A stretch of 43,588 bases of DNA from Burkholderiales bacterium (lineage in GTDB: Bacteria > Pseudomonadota > Gammaproteobacteria > Burkholderiales > Burkholderiaceae_C): the NCBI GenBank assembly GCA_947464185.1, contig CANHVY010000033.1:1-43588 (forward strand). Reading direction: 5' to 3'. This document shows, in pieces, positions 28,591 to 37,878 of the stretch; the first letter of the stretch is position 1; every line of letters begins with the position of its first letter. A program made the translations under genes and the position numbers. The notes beneath the pieces were generated by a model. It had not been told where the DNA came from, did no database searches, and saw only the letters and a list, made by a program, of their open reading frames with translations.

Positions 28591-30609
28591 CTACTCGATG
28601 TCCAATGGCGGACGCCACTGTGGGGTTGGCACGGGGCGCCAGCGGCCGAGCAGGCTGCCCAGGGTCAGGCCGGCCGCCGCGGTCAAGGCCACCACCGAGT
28701 AGGCGGGCCAGAACGCGCCATCGTAGGCGCCGAACAGGCTGACCCTGAAGGCCTGCACCACCCAGGTCAGCGGCAGGTAGGGGTGCATGACCTGGAATGC
28801 CTCGTCGCTCAGCTCGATGGGCAGCAGCGCCCCCGCGGCCGAGACCTGCACGATCAGCAGCAGCACGGCCACCACCTTGCCCAGATCGCCCAGCAAGCGC
28901 ACGAGCGCCCACACGATGGCGAGGAAGGCCACCGAAGTGGTCGCCAGGGTCAGGGCGAACATTCCCGGCTGCGGCATGGGCACGTGCAGCACGGTGGCCA
29001 GCAGCACCAGCATGACCAGTGCCTGCAACAGCACCACCGCCACCGGCAGGCCCAGCTTGCCGACGGCCAGGGCCAGCCGCGGGTGGCTGGCCAGTGTCTC
29101 GGGGATGCGCCGCAGGTGGACCAGGAAGGCCACCATCACGGCCCCGACCCACAGCGCCAGCGGCACGAAGTTCGGTATGAGCGCGCTGCCCTGGTTCGGC
29201 ACCGGTGCCACCACCTCCACCACGGGTTCGACCGACAGGGCCAGGCCTTGCGCACTGCCCTCCGGACGGTCCACATCCGTGGGCAGTGTCCTGCGCAGCA
29301 GTTCCATCCCCGTGTCCAGACGTCCCGCGCCGTCGGTCAGGTTCCCCAGGCCCGCCTGGAGGGCCTGCGCGCCAGCGCCCAGCTGTCGCAGGCCGCCCAG
29401 CAAGGCCTCATGGCCGCTGGCCAAGTCACGTGCGCCTTCGGTCAGCCTGTCCAGCCGTCCGTCGTCGGGCAGTCTGGCCTGCAGGGACCCCACAGCACCC
29501 GCGGCCCGCGCCGTGCCGTCGGCCAGCGTGTTGACGCCGTCCTGCAGGCGTTGTGTGCCCTGCAGCAGCATCGCCTGAGCTTCGCGCGCACGCCCCAGTC
29601 CGGCACCCAGCTCGCGAGCCCCCGCAGCTATGGGGGTGACGCCTTCCACCACCCAGCCTCCGAAAAGCGGCGTCTCGTCGGCCGCGGTGCGCAGTTGCAT
29701 CAGGCCGGCTTCCAGCCGCCGCGCGCCGCCGCCCAGCGCATCCAGCCCGCCCAGCAGTTCCTGTTGCCCTTGGGTCAGGGTTTGCGCGCCCTGTCGCAGC
29801 GCCCCCAGTTCCGATTCGGCGGGCATGCGGGCCTCCAGCGCTCGCAGCGAGGCGGCCATTTGCCGCGTGCCTGTGCCCAACTGCTGCGTCCCTTCGGCCA
29901 CCTGCTGGGCCCCCGCGCGGAGACGCTGCGCCGATTCCAGGGCGAGGTCGCCTGCGTGGGTGGTCTGCCGGCTGCCATCGCGCAGCCTGCCCAGCCCCGC
30001 CTGCATGTCCGAGGCGCCCTTGTGCAGATCGGCCAGCGCCGTGCGCAGGCTGTCAAGATCGCGCTGAGAGCCCGCTGCCGTGGACAGCACCAGGTCCCAG
30101 CGCGCTTCGGCCAGCATGGTGTTCACCCGTTGCGCCACCTCAGGCGCGAAGCGGCGCGCGAAGCCGGCACTGGCGTAGTTGTTGCCCTCGCTGGTATAGA
30201 TCGTCAGCTTGGCGGCGCCGGGCTGCTCGCCCGGCAATGCGCGCTGGCTGAAGTCTGGCGGCACCTCCAACACGAAGGCCAGGCGGCCGCGTCGCACGTC
30301 CCGCCGCGCCTGCTGCGCGTCTTCGTAGACGCGATAGGCGAACTGTCCCTGCCGTTCGATGGACGTGATGACTTCGCTGCCCAGGTTCAGGCTGCGGTCC
30401 CGATACTTCGCGCCCGTGTCGAGATTGACCAGCCCCGCTGGCAGGTCCCGCGTGTGGGACGCCGGATCCCACATGGCGAACAGATAGATCCACGCATAGA
30501 CCGCAGGCACGAACAGGACGCCCAGGAACGCGAGGGCGAGCTTGCGGTGGGCGCGCAAGAGCTTCCACTCGCACGCCAGCACTTCTCGGGTCGCCTGGCC
30601 CAGGCTCAT
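28591..30609 (-). CDS. YhgE/Pip family membrane protein (ABC-2-like)
   Basis: This 672-residue membrane protein has a transmembrane segment at about 27-47 and a conserved extracytoplasmic entry (PAGLVNLDTGAKYRDRSLNLG, VYEDAQQARRDVRRGRLAFVLEVP). A long stretch of heptad-like repeats follows (roughly 165-450; LGAGLGRA, LADGTARAAGAV, LRQLGAGAQALQAGLGNL). Five or so C-terminal segments contain PIELSDEAFQVMHPYLPLTWVVQAFR. This is the YhgE/Pip architecture best known from Firmicutes phage-infection proteins. In proteobacteria such proteins often act as ABC-2 permeases. No ATPase is adjacent. Confidence 0.85.
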   Translation of the reverse strand: MSLGQATREVLACEWKLLRAHRKLALAFLGVLFVPAVYAWIYLFAMWDPASHTRDLPAGLVNLDTGAKYRDRSLNLGSEVITSIERQGQFAYRVYEDAQQARRDVRRGRLAFVLEVPPDFSQRALPGEQPGAAKLTIYTSEGNNYASAGFARRFAPEVAQRVNTMLAEARWDLVLSTAAGSQRDLDSLRTALADLHKGASDMQAGLGRLRDGSRQTTHAGDLALESAQRLRAGAQQVAEGTQQLGTGTRQMAASLRALEARMPAESELGALRQGAQTLTQGQQELLGGLDALGGGARRLEAGLMQLRTAADETPLFGGWVVEGVTPIAAGARELGAGLGRAREAQAMLLQGTQRLQDGVNTLADGTARAAGAVGSLQARLPDDGRLDRLTEGARDLASGHEALLGGLRQLGAGAQALQAGLGNLTDGAGRLDTGMELLRRTLPTDVDRPEGSAQGLALSVEPVVEVVAPVPNQGSALIPNFVPLALWVGAVMVAFLVHLRRIPETLASHPRLALAVGKLGLPVAVVLLQALVMLVLLATVLHVPMPQPGMFALTLATTSVAFLAIVWALVRLLGDLGKVVAVLLLIVQVSAAGALLPIELSDEAFQVMHPYLPLTWVVQAFRVSLFGAYDGAFWPAYSVVALTAAAGLTLGSLLGRWRPVPTPQWRPPLDIE

Positions 30610-30811
30610 GTGGTTGTTTTCCAGTGCGGTCGTCGGACAGGGCCTGTGCTCACCAAGGCCTCTGCAGCGATGGATTGTGCGGCCTGCTGGGTGCTGCGTC
30701 GGCCGGACCAGGGGGCGCCGCGCGCATTCGTGACAATCGGCTGCGTCCGCTCACCCTCAGGCAAAAGCCTCGACCGTGAGCCCACTTGTCTTTCCGCCAG
30801 GCCCTCGCATC

Positions 30812-32875
30812 ATGACTGTCCCCATCCTTCAGAGCCTCATCGCCGACCGCTGGGTCGGCACCCAAGCCTCCAGCCTGCTGCGCAGCGCCATCGACGGCAG
30901 CGCGGTGGCACACACCCATGCCGAGACGCTCGACTTCGCGCAGGCTCTGCACCACGCCCGCACGGTGGGCGTCCCCGCGCTGCTGAAGCTGGACTTCCAG
31001 CAGCGCGCCGGCCTGCTGAAGGCGCTGGCGGCGTACCTGCTGGAGCGCAAGGAGGCGCTCTACGCCCTGTCGCGCCACACCGGCGCCACGCGCGCAGACA
31101 GCTGGATCGACATCGAAGGCGGCGCGGGCACGCTCTTCGCCTATGCCAGCGTGGGCGCAGGCGACCTGCCCTCGGGCAACGTGGTGCACGAGGGCCCGGC
31201 GATGCCCTTGGGCAAGACGGGGGTGTTCGCCGGCACGCACATTCTGGTGCCCCGGCGCGGGGTGGCGGTGCACATCAACGCGTTCAACTTCCCCATCTGG
31301 GGCTTGCTGGAAAAGTTTGCGCCCAGCTTCCTGGCGTGCATGCCCTGCATCGGCAAGCCGGCCACCGCCACCAGCTACCTCACCGAAGCGGTGGTGCGCA
31401 TGATCCACGACTCCGGCCTGCTGCCCCCGGGCAGCCTGCAACTCGTCATCGGCGGCACGGGCGACCTGCTGGACCGCCTGACCGAACCCGATGTGGTCAC
31501 CTTCACTGGCTCGGCCGACACTGCTGCGCGCCTGCGCGTGCACCCCAACCTGGTGGCGCGCTCCATCCCCTTCAATGCCGAGGCGGACTCACTGAACTGC
31601 GCGGTGCTGGCGCCCGAGGTGGGGCCTGATGACGAGGCCTTCGATTTGTTCGTGAAGGAGGTGGCGCGCGAGATGACGGCCAAGGCCGGGCAGAAATGCA
31701 CAGCCATCCGCCGCGCCATCGTGCCGCGCCGGCACCTGGACGCCGTGGCGGAAAGACTCGCCGCACGCCTGGCCAAGACCGTGGTGGGTGACCCGGCCGT
31801 GGAGGGCGTGAAGATGGGCGCGCTGGCCTCCCGGGCGCAACAGGCCGACGTGGCCGAGCGTGTGGCGTTGCTCTCGCGTGGTAACGAGGTGGTGTTCGGT
31901 GCTGGCACAGGCGCCGCGTTCTCGCCCGTCGGCGACGGCGTGGCCGAGGGCGCGTTCTTCAGCCCCACGCTGCTGCTGTGCCGCGATGGGTGGGCGAACG
32001 GCGCCGTGCACGACGTGGAGGCCTTCGGCCCCGTGAGCACGTTGATGCCCTACGACGAACTGGACGAGGCCGTGGCCCTGGCCGCGCGTGGCCGCGGCAG
32101 CCTGGTGTCCACGCTGGTGACCACCCGCCCCCAGGTGGCGGCGTACGTGGTGCCGCAGATGGCCGCGATGCACGGTCGCGTCCACATCCTGGACCCGCAG
32201 GCTGCGCCCGAGTCCACCGGCCACGGCTCGCCGCTGCCCCAGCTCAAGCACGGCGGTCCGGGCCGCGCGGGCGGCGGCGAGGAACTCGGCGGCGTGCGCG
32301 CCGTCAAGCACTACCTGCAGCGCGCGGCGGTGCAGGGCTCGCCCACCATGCTGGCCGCAGTGACGGGCGAGTACGTGCGTGGCGCGGCGGTGCAGGAGTC
32401 TGAACTGCATCCCTTCCGCAAGTGGTATGACGATCTCGCCATCGGCGACAGCCTGCTCACGCACCGGCGCACGGTGAGTGAGGCCGACATCGTGGCCTTC
32501 GGCGGCATCTCGGGCGACTACTTCTACATGCACTTCGATGAGATCGCGGCCAAGGAAAGCCCCTTCGGCAAGCGCATCGCCCACGGCTACTTCGTGCTCT
32601 CGGCGGCGGCGGGCCTGTTCGTCTCGCCCTCACCGGGCCCGGTGCTGGCCAACTACGGCCTGGACACGCTGCGCTTCGTCAAGCCCGTGGGCATCGGCGA
32701 CACCATCCGGGCACGCCTGACCTGCAAGCGCAAGACCGATAAGCCCCCCCGCAAGGGCCAGCCCCCGCAAGGCGTGGTGGCCTGGGACGTGCAGGTGACC
32801 AACCAGGATGATGAGCTGGTGGCCAGCTACGACATCCTGACGCTGGTGTTGAAGCGGCCGGGGGAGGGGGCGTGA
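30812..32875 (+). CDS. paaZ: PaaZ, bifunctional oxepin-CoA hydrolase / semialdehyde dehydrogenase
   Basis: PaaZ opens the oxepin-CoA ring and oxidises the resulting semialdehyde in phenylacetyl-CoA catabolism. The 687-residue protein has an aldehyde dehydrogenase domain with Glu257 (NAEADSLN) and nucleophile Cys296 (GQKCTAIR). The MaoC-like hydratase domain has Asp569 and His574 ([11 protein letters not shown]). ATG 30812 is the first in-frame start with a family-like beginning. The last 50 residues fall in the 149-bp direct repeat, and the ending RPGEGA differs from RPGEGKLDV in the second copy. The other paa genes are not in this window. Confidence 0.95.
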   Translation: MTVPILQSLIADRWVGTQASSLLRSAIDGSAVAHTHAETLDFAQALHHARTVGVPALLKLDFQQRAGLLKALAAYLLERKEALYALSRHTGATRADSWIDIEGGAGTLFAYASVGAGDLPSGNVVHEGPAMPLGKTGVFAGTHILVPRRGVAVHINAFNFPIWGLLEKFAPSFLACMPCIGKPATATSYLTEAVVRMIHDSGLLPPGSLQLVIGGTGDLLDRLTEPDVVTFTGSADTAARLRVHPNLVARSIPFNAEADSLNCAVLAPEVGPDDEAFDLFVKEVAREMTAKAGQKCTAIRRAIVPRRHLDAVAERLAARLAKTVVGDPAVEGVKMGALASRAQQADVAERVALLSRGNEVVFGAGTGAAFSPVGDGVAEGAFFSPTLLLCRDGWANGAVHDVEAFGPVSTLMPYDELDEAVALAARGRGSLVSTLVTTRPQVAAYVVPQMAAMHGRVHILDPQAAPESTGHGSPLPQLKHGGPGRAGGGEELGGVRAVKHYLQRAAVQGSPTMLAAVTGEYVRGAAVQESELHPFRKWYDDLAIGDSLLTHRRTVSEADIVAFGGISGDYFYMHFDEIAAKESPFGKRIAHGYFVLSAAAGLFVSPSPGPVLANYGLDTLRFVKPVGIGDTIRARLTCKRKTDKPPRKGQPPQGVVAWDVQVTNQDDELVASYDILTLVLKRPGEGA
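32720..32868. repeat. Direct repeat copy A (3' end of paaZ), left border of the island
   Basis: These 149 bp match 42848-42996 with 5 substitutions and no indels. Identity starts abruptly at ACCTGCAAG and ends at the GGGGAGGG just before the paaZ stop. The offset is exactly 10,128 bp. Confidence 0.97.
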
Positions 32876-32904
32876 AGGCGGCGCCGCAGGTGCGGCCCTG
32901 CCTT

Positions 32905-32921
32905 CTGAGGCAGCGCCTCAG
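32905..32921. terminator. Short hairpin after paaZ
   Basis: CTGAGGC and GCCTCAG pair around AGC, 30 bp beyond the paaZ stop. No T-run follows. It is a possible weak terminator or 3' end stabiliser inside the island border. Confidence 0.3.
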
Positions 32922-32954
32922 CCAGTGCGGGCGCGACAAGTTGCTGGCTGCACA

Positions 32955-32989
32955 GCCTGAACATGTCATATCGAGGGCCATGTTCAGGC
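32955..32989. repeat. 11-bp perfect inverted repeat near the left island border
   Basis: GCCTGAACATG (32955-32965) and CATGTTCAGGC (32979-32989) are perfectly complementary around a 13-nt loop. It lies between paaZ and the LysR stop, both reading towards it, so it may end transcripts from both sides. It has no T-run and could also be a scar of a mobile element. Confidence 0.5.
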
Positions 32990-33137
32990 CGACGAGCCCC
33001 TGCGCCAAGGCGCTGCTCGCCAGCGTGTAGTCTGTACCCAAGGCCGCCATCAGACGGCTGCGGCGGCTGATCACGGGGAGCATCCCAAGTCGAGCGAGCC
33101 CTGTGCCCGTATCACTCGCTCCAGTGGGCTTGGTTCA

Positions 33138-34037
33138 TCAGGCACGTTCGCGTATCTCGCTGGCGAGCTCGTCAACGATCGACAGGAACCCGACGATCAA
33201 CGGCACCGCTCTGCGATCCGTGAGGCAGATGACATGCACATGTGTGCAAGCCTCGAGGTCGACAACATCGAGGCGCGTGAGACGTGTGTCGGGCACGTAG
33301 GCGGGCTCGGCCACCACGCCCAGACCCAGCCCCTCTGCGACCGCTTCACGCAAGGCTTCCCGGCTGCCGATCTCCACGGCACAGCGTACCCGGACACCTA
33401 CGCTGGTCAATCGCTGCTCGAAGACCCTGCGTGTGGTCGACCCGATCTCGCGCAACACGAACTCCTGGCTGGCCAGGTCATTGAGCCGCAGGCCCTTTCG
33501 TTCGGCTAGTGGGTGATCGTGCCTCGCAAACACCACCAGCGGCTGTCGGCGGAACGGGACGCAGTGGATGCGCGGGTCGTCCACCGCGTGGACGAGCACG
33601 CCGAGATCGCCCTGGTAGTCCAGGACCTGATCGACGATCTGTCGAGAGTCCCCCAGGCTCACTGCCAGGTCAACCAAGGGCCAGCGCGCCCGAAAGCGCT
33701 TGAGCATCGGCGTCACGTTGTACGGGCCTACGGCACACACGCTGAGCCGACCACGGTAGTGGTTACGGGCACTTGCCAGCAGCGCCCAGGCGTCTTCTTC
33801 GGCTCGGAAGATCCGCTTCGTGGTGTCGTACAGCACGCGGCCAAAGTCGGTGAGTTCGACACGCTGCCCACGTCTGAAGAACAGTTCCAGTCCGTGGTGT
33901 TCCTCAAGTCGCGCGATGTGGGCTGACACCGTGGGCTGTGTCAGGCCGAGGGCGCGCGCCGCGGCCGACATACTGCCCAGACGTGCCGTGCCGTCGAACG
34001 CTTTCAGTTGGGCCAGAGACAGCTCGGGTATCGACAT
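33138..34037 (-). CDS. LysR-type transcriptional regulator of the island operon
   Basis: This 299-residue regulator has an N-terminal winged helix-turn-helix (SMSAAARALGLTQPTVSAHI, 22-41) and a LysR co-inducer domain from about residue 90 (GRLSVCAVGPYNVTPMLKRF). It is divergent from the phnD-like gene, with a 95-bp shared promoter region, the classic LysR arrangement, so it probably controls the nine-gene operon. The ligand is not known; a phosphonate, phosphate ester or a breakdown product is inferred from the neighbours. Confidence 0.88.
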   Translation of the reverse strand: MSIPELSLAQLKAFDGTARLGSMSAAARALGLTQPTVSAHIARLEEHHGLELFFRRGQRVELTDFGRVLYDTTKRIFRAEEDAWALLASARNHYRGRLSVCAVGPYNVTPMLKRFRARWPLVDLAVSLGDSRQIVDQVLDYQGDLGVLVHAVDDPRIHCVPFRRQPLVVFARHDHPLAERKGLRLNDLASQEFVLREIGSTTRRVFEQRLTSVGVRVRCAVEIGSREALREAVAEGLGLGVVAEPAYVPDTRLTRLDVVDLEACTHVHVICLTDRRAVPLIVGFLSIVDELASEIRERA

Positions 34038-34047
34038 GGTCTATAGC

Positions 34048-34077
34048 TTGTACGAAAACCGTGACGGTTTTTTTAAT
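34048..34077 (+). promoter_or_regulatory. Promoter candidate of the island operon with a palindrome in its spacer
   Basis: TTGTAC (34048-34053) and TTTAAT (34072-34077) are 18 bp apart and could serve as -35 and -10. Between them lies the palindrome AAAACCG-TGA-CGGTTTT (34055-34071). A regulator bound there could control the operon and the divergent LysR gene. The assignment rests on sequence pattern only. Confidence 0.45.
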
Positions 34078-34132
34078 TACGTCGACATCTGTGGGCCCTA
34101 ACCTGCATGCATTCCAGAGTCAGGAGTCACCT

Positions 34133-35011
34133 ATGAACACCCGTCGCCGAATCGTCCTTGCTACCGCCGCCGTGGCATCCAGTGCGCTGGCCGCACCGGC
34201 GATCGTTCGTGCCCAGGCCAAGCGGCCGCTGCTCAAGGTAGGGCTCGGACCGCAGCAGCCGACCCAGGCTGACACCAAACGGGTTTGGGAGCCGGTCTAC
34301 AAGTTGGTGGGTGACCAAATCGGTGCCGACATCGAGCTGACGGTGGCCAACGACTGGGCCGGCATATCGGTGGCACTGGCCAGCCAGCAGATCGATGTGG
34401 CGCAAATGGGCCCCTGGGGCTACGTGCTGGCCAAGCAGAAGGGTGACGCCCAGGCGATCGCCATGCTGCTCATTCAAGGCCGCAACTACTACAAGGCCAT
34501 AGTGGTGGCCCGGCCCGACGTGGAGGTCAAGCGCTTTCCGGAGGACGCCAAGGGTCTGTCGATGCAGATGCTTGACGTCGGGTCTACCTCGGGATGGCTG
34601 GTGCCGACGCACTTCATGCGTTCTCGCGGTATCGACCCCAAGACACACTTCGGCAAGTACGCCGAAGGTGCGAGCGCTGCGGCCGCGCAGATGGCCACCG
34701 TCGGGGGGCAGGTGGACCTGGCCACGGGTTGGGACACTCATCGCAACACCATGCTCCGCAACGGCCAGCTAAAGCCCGACGCGAACCGCATCGTCTGGGA
34801 GTCCGAGCCGCTGCCCAATGAGCCGGTTGTCGTGCGCCGCGGATTCGACCCGCAACTGGCCTCACGCCTGCAGGCGGCCCTGGCTTCCATTCCTGAATCC
34901 AGGGCTCAGGAGATGCTGCCCTGGCCGTATACCGGCTTCGTGCCGACCACGCACGAACCCTACGCCAAGCTCGAGAAGATGGGGCGTGAGGTGGGTGTGC
35001 TCAAGGGCTGA
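34133..35011 (+). CDS. phnD: PhnD-type periplasmic binding protein (phosphonate/phosphite/phosphate ester)
   Basis: This is the receptor of the first importer of the operon, 292 residues. A twin-arginine type leader (RRRIVLATAAVASSALAAPAIVRAQ) is followed by VGLGPQQPTQ, IDVAQMGPWGYVLA and VGSTSGWLVP. The last is the STSG segment that contacts the phosphonate group in this family. ATG 34133 follows AGGAG by 6 nt. The PhnD family also includes phosphite and selenate receptors, so the ligand is open. The permease starts 3 nt after its stop. Confidence 0.87.
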   Translation: MNTRRRIVLATAAVASSALAAPAIVRAQAKRPLLKVGLGPQQPTQADTKRVWEPVYKLVGDQIGADIELTVANDWAGISVALASQQIDVAQMGPWGYVLAKQKGDAQAIAMLLIQGRNYYKAIVVARPDVEVKRFPEDAKGLSMQMLDVGSTSGWLVPTHFMRSRGIDPKTHFGKYAEGASAAAAQMATVGGQVDLATGWDTHRNTMLRNGQLKPDANRIVWESEPLPNEPVVVRRGFDPQLASRLQAALASIPESRAQEMLPWPYTGFVPTTHEPYAKLEKMGREVGVLKG

Positions 35012-35013
35012 TC

Positions 35014-35841
35014 ATGCCCACCGCAGTCACTCCCACCCGCCTGCCGGCGGGTGGCTACCTTGAGCCTGCCATCGACTGGCGGCGCCGAGGCCCCTGGCAG
35101 CAGCTTGCGGTTGCAGTCGCCGGACTGGCATTCGTGATCACTTGCTTGGTAGTTGCGCAGGTCGACATCGCCGCACTGGTCCGCGGTATGCCTCGACTGT
35201 TCGAATGGGCCTCGACCGCCTGGCCGCCGTACACGCAAGAGTTGGATGTCATCGCTTACCGGGCTTTCGAGACGGTGGCCATTGCTACCGCCGGCACACT
35301 GTTTGCAGCCCTTCTGGCGGCGCCATTGGCGATGCTCGTAGCCGACAACACCGCGCCGGCGCGGTGGCTGGCGACACCGCTGCGCTGGTTCGCCAACGCC
35401 TGTCGTGGCATCGACACGGTCGTGTTCGCGATCCTGTTCGTGGCGGCAGTAGGGCTGGGTCCCTTCGCCGGCGTGCTGGGCATGGTCGTGCACTCTCTGG
35501 GCGTGCTCATCAAGCTCAACAGCGAGGCTATCGAGACGCTGCCGCGCGCTCCGCTGGATGCCGCGGCCATGAGCGGCGCTTCGCCCGCCAAGGTGATGTC
35601 GCACGCCGTGCTGCCAGCGGCATTGCCGAATTTGGCATCGGTGTCGCTGTACGTCTGGGAGGCCAATGTACGCACCTCCACCGTGCTTGGCATCGTGGGC
35701 GCCGGTGGTATCGGCATCGAAATCAAGGCAGCCATCGACCTGCTGGACTTCCAGCGTTTGTTCACCCTGACGGCTGCCGTCCTGCTGATGGTCACGCTGA
35801 TCGACCAGCTCAGCGCCTGGTTACGGCGGCGACTCGTATGA
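35014..35841 (+). CDS. phnE: PhnE-type ABC importer permease
   Basis: This inner-membrane permease of 275 residues has about six hydrophobic segments and the EAA-type cytoplasmic loop with EAIETLPRAPLDAAAMSGASPAKVMSHAVLPAALP, as in PhnE. The ending VRTSTVLGIVGAGGIGIEI is also typical. A single permease gene is present and would work as a homodimer. Its stop overlaps the ATPase start by 4 bp. Confidence 0.88.
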   Translation: MPTAVTPTRLPAGGYLEPAIDWRRRGPWQQLAVAVAGLAFVITCLVVAQVDIAALVRGMPRLFEWASTAWPPYTQELDVIAYRAFETVAIATAGTLFAALLAAPLAMLVADNTAPARWLATPLRWFANACRGIDTVVFAILFVAAVGLGPFAGVLGMVVHSLGVLIKLNSEAIETLPRAPLDAAAMSGASPAKVMSHAVLPAALPNLASVSLYVWEANVRTSTVLGIVGAGGIGIEIKAAIDLLDFQRLFTLTAAVLLMVTLIDQLSAWLRRRLV

Positions 35842-36662
35842 ACGCACCGCTGGTACTGCGCCACGTGAGCAAGGCCTACGCGTCTGTACGCGCGCTGAAC
35901 GACGTCAGCTTCTCGGTCGGCCCAGGTGAGTTTGCCGTCTTGCTAGGCCCGAGTGGCGCTGGCAAGTCCACCGTCTTTCGTTGCCTCACCAGGCTGGCGC
36001 ACGTTGATGAAGGCGACATCGAGGTTCATGGGCAGGCCTTGCAGAACCTGTCCGGCGCGGCGTTACGCCACGCCCGGCGCTCGATCGGCCTGATCTTCCA
36101 GCAGCACAACCTGATCGGTCGCTTGTCGGCCATGAACAATGTGCTGACCGGGCGGCTGGCCGGTATGCCCACGTGGCGGGTACTCGGGCGCCGCTTCGCT
36201 GCGGCAGATCGGCAGGCCGCACTGACCTGCCTGGACCGCGTGGGTCTGCTCGACAAGGCCTATTTGCGAGCCGACGCACTGTCAGGGGGCCAGCAACAGC
36301 GTGTGGCTATCGCGCGTGTGTTGGCGCAGGAGGGCAGCGTTGTCCTTGCCGACGAGCCTGTGGCGAGCCTGGATCCCGAGTCTGCGCGCCACGTGCTGGC
36401 CACGCTGCGAAGTGTGGCGCGCGACCAGGGCATTGCCGTGCTGTGCAGCTTGCATCAGGTTGGGCTGGCGCGCGAGTTCGCTGATCGGCTCATCGGCATC
36501 AAGGCCGGGAGCATCGTCTTTGACGGCGCGCCAAGCTCGATCGACCTCGCAGCCGAGCAGGCACTGTATGGTCAAGGCAGTCAAGGCGACGCAAGCGTCC
36601 CGGAAACGCCGCCTGATCGTCGAAAGCCGTCGCCCGACGTACTTGCCAACGCCGCCGCCTGA
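35838..36662 (+). CDS. phnC: PhnC-type ABC importer ATPase
   Basis: This ATP-binding subunit of the PhnDEC importer has 274 residues, with Walker A GPSGAGKST (37-45), QQHNLIGRLSAMNNVLTGRL (the phosphonate-importer version of the Q-loop region), [14 protein letters not shown] and Walker B VVLADEPVASLD. The C-terminal 30 residues (ending PSPDVLANAAA) go beyond the usual end and look unstructured. The next ATPase gene starts 5 nt later. Confidence 0.9.
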   Translation: MNAPLVLRHVSKAYASVRALNDVSFSVGPGEFAVLLGPSGAGKSTVFRCLTRLAHVDEGDIEVHGQALQNLSGAALRHARRSIGLIFQQHNLIGRLSAMNNVLTGRLAGMPTWRVLGRRFAAADRQAALTCLDRVGLLDKAYLRADALSGGQQQRVAIARVLAQEGSVVLADEPVASLDPESARHVLATLRSVARDQGIAVLCSLHQVGLAREFADRLIGIKAGSIVFDGAPSSIDLAAEQALYGQGSQGDASVPETPPDRRKPSPDVLANAAA

Positions 36663-36666
36663 AGCC

Positions 36667-37878
36667 ATGGCTGCCTTGCGCCTGCGTCGGATCAGTCGAA
36701 GCTTCGGTTCGACGCGCGTTCTCGACGGCGTCGATCTTGACATCCGCGACGGCGAGTTCCTCACCTTGGTGGGACCGTCCGGGTGCGGAAAGACGACACT
36801 GCTTCGAATCATCGCCGGACTCGATCATGCGGAAGAAGGTCAGGTCGAGATCGATGGTGCTTTGGTCGACGACCTGCCACCCAAACAGCGCGACGTGGCC
36901 ATGGTGTTTCAAAGCTACGCGCTGTACCCGTACATGACGGTGGCCCAGAACTTGGCGTTGCCGCTCGTGATGCGGCAACTCAGCCGCCTTCAGCGGCTGC
37001 CGCTCATCGGCCCTTGGTGGCCAGGCGCGCGCGCGCGGCGTCGGGAGATCGATATCGCTGTCGAGCAAGTCGCAGAGTCTGTCGGCCTGGGCCAGATGCT
37101 GCATCGGCGGCCTGCCCAGCTTTCGGGCGGACAGCGCCAGCGAGTAGCCCTGGGTCGTGCCATGGTACGTCGACCCAAGGTGTTTCTCATGGACGAACCG
37201 CTGTCCAACCTCGACGCCAAGTTGCGCGTGGACACGCGCGCTGAGATTGCCGACCTCCACCGCAGGCTGGGCGCCACGTTCGTCTACGTCACGCACGACC
37301 AGGTTGAGGCGATGACCATGTCGGACCGCGTGGCGCTGATGATGGGCGGCCGCATCCTTCAACTCGGCACGCCGCAAGAGATCTACGACGATCCACTCGA
37401 CCTGCGGGTTGCCGAGTTCATCGGAACGCCCAAGATCAACGTGCTGGCGGCCGAGGTGCGCGAGCGACGCGTGCACGTCGGCGGGGCCGTTTGGCCTCTG
37501 CGCGTTGCGGCAGAGGTTGGCAGCAAGATTGATATCGCCGTACGCCCAGAAGCATGGCGCCTGCACGCTGGCACGGCGGCCCTTTCGGCGACTTACGGGC
37601 GCCATGACGGCGTGGTGAGCGCTTCGGTTCGTCACTTGGAGTCCCTGGGCTCCGAGACGCTGGTGCATGTGACGGTGCCGCACCAGGCGGAGCCGATGAT
37701 CGCCCGTGTCGAGCCCAGCCGGGCACGTGCTTTGCGGCTGACAGAGCCGGTGACCTTGGCAGTCGATGCCGCGCTGGTGCTGGCCTTCGATGCCGCAGGC
37801 CGACGGATCGGGTTGGAACCCGATATCCCCAGTGAAGTCAAGAAGCGCGCTGGCGACGGTCTGGCAGGCCATGTCTGA
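36667..37878 (+). CDS. ugpC: UgpC/MalK-type ABC importer ATPase
   Basis: This is the ATPase of the second importer, 403 residues. Walker A GPSGCGKTT is at 36-44, LSGGQRQRVALGRAMVRRP starts at 152, Walker B is VFLMDEPLSNLD, and VTHDQVEAMTMSDR is present. A C-terminal regulatory OB/TOBE region of about 160 residues is typical of CUT1 sugar/glycerol-phosphate importers. An extra segment near residues 104-125 (SRLQRLPLIGPWWPGARARR) lies ahead of the signature motif and is unusual for MalK proteins. It overlaps the next permease gene by 8 bp. Confidence 0.88.
   Translation: MAALRLRRISRSFGSTRVLDGVDLDIRDGEFLTLVGPSGCGKTTLLRIIAGLDHAEEGQVEIDGALVDDLPPKQRDVAMVFQSYALYPYMTVAQNLALPLVMRQLSRLQRLPLIGPWWPGARARRREIDIAVEQVAESVGLGQMLHRRPAQLSGGQRQRVALGRAMVRRPKVFLMDEPLSNLDAKLRVDTRAEIADLHRRLGATFVYVTHDQVEAMTMSDRVALMMGGRILQLGTPQEIYDDPLDLRVAEFIGTPKINVLAAEVRERRVHVGGAVWPLRVAAEVGSKIDIAVRPEAWRLHAGTAALSATYGRHDGVVSASVRHLESLGSETLVHVTVPHQAEPMIARVEPSRARALRLTEPVTLAVDAALVLAFDAAGRRIGLEPDIPSEVKKRAGDGLAGHV

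Noticed and set aside
28549..31629. A 1026-codon plus-strand open frame
   Set aside because: It is antisense to the YhgE/Pip gene and out of frame with paaZ, with low-complexity composition.
34055..34074. The AAAACCG/CGGTTTT palindrome followed by T residues as a Rho-independent terminator
   Set aside because: It lies between two divergent gene starts, where no transcript should end, and the stem is short and weak; an operator is more plausible.
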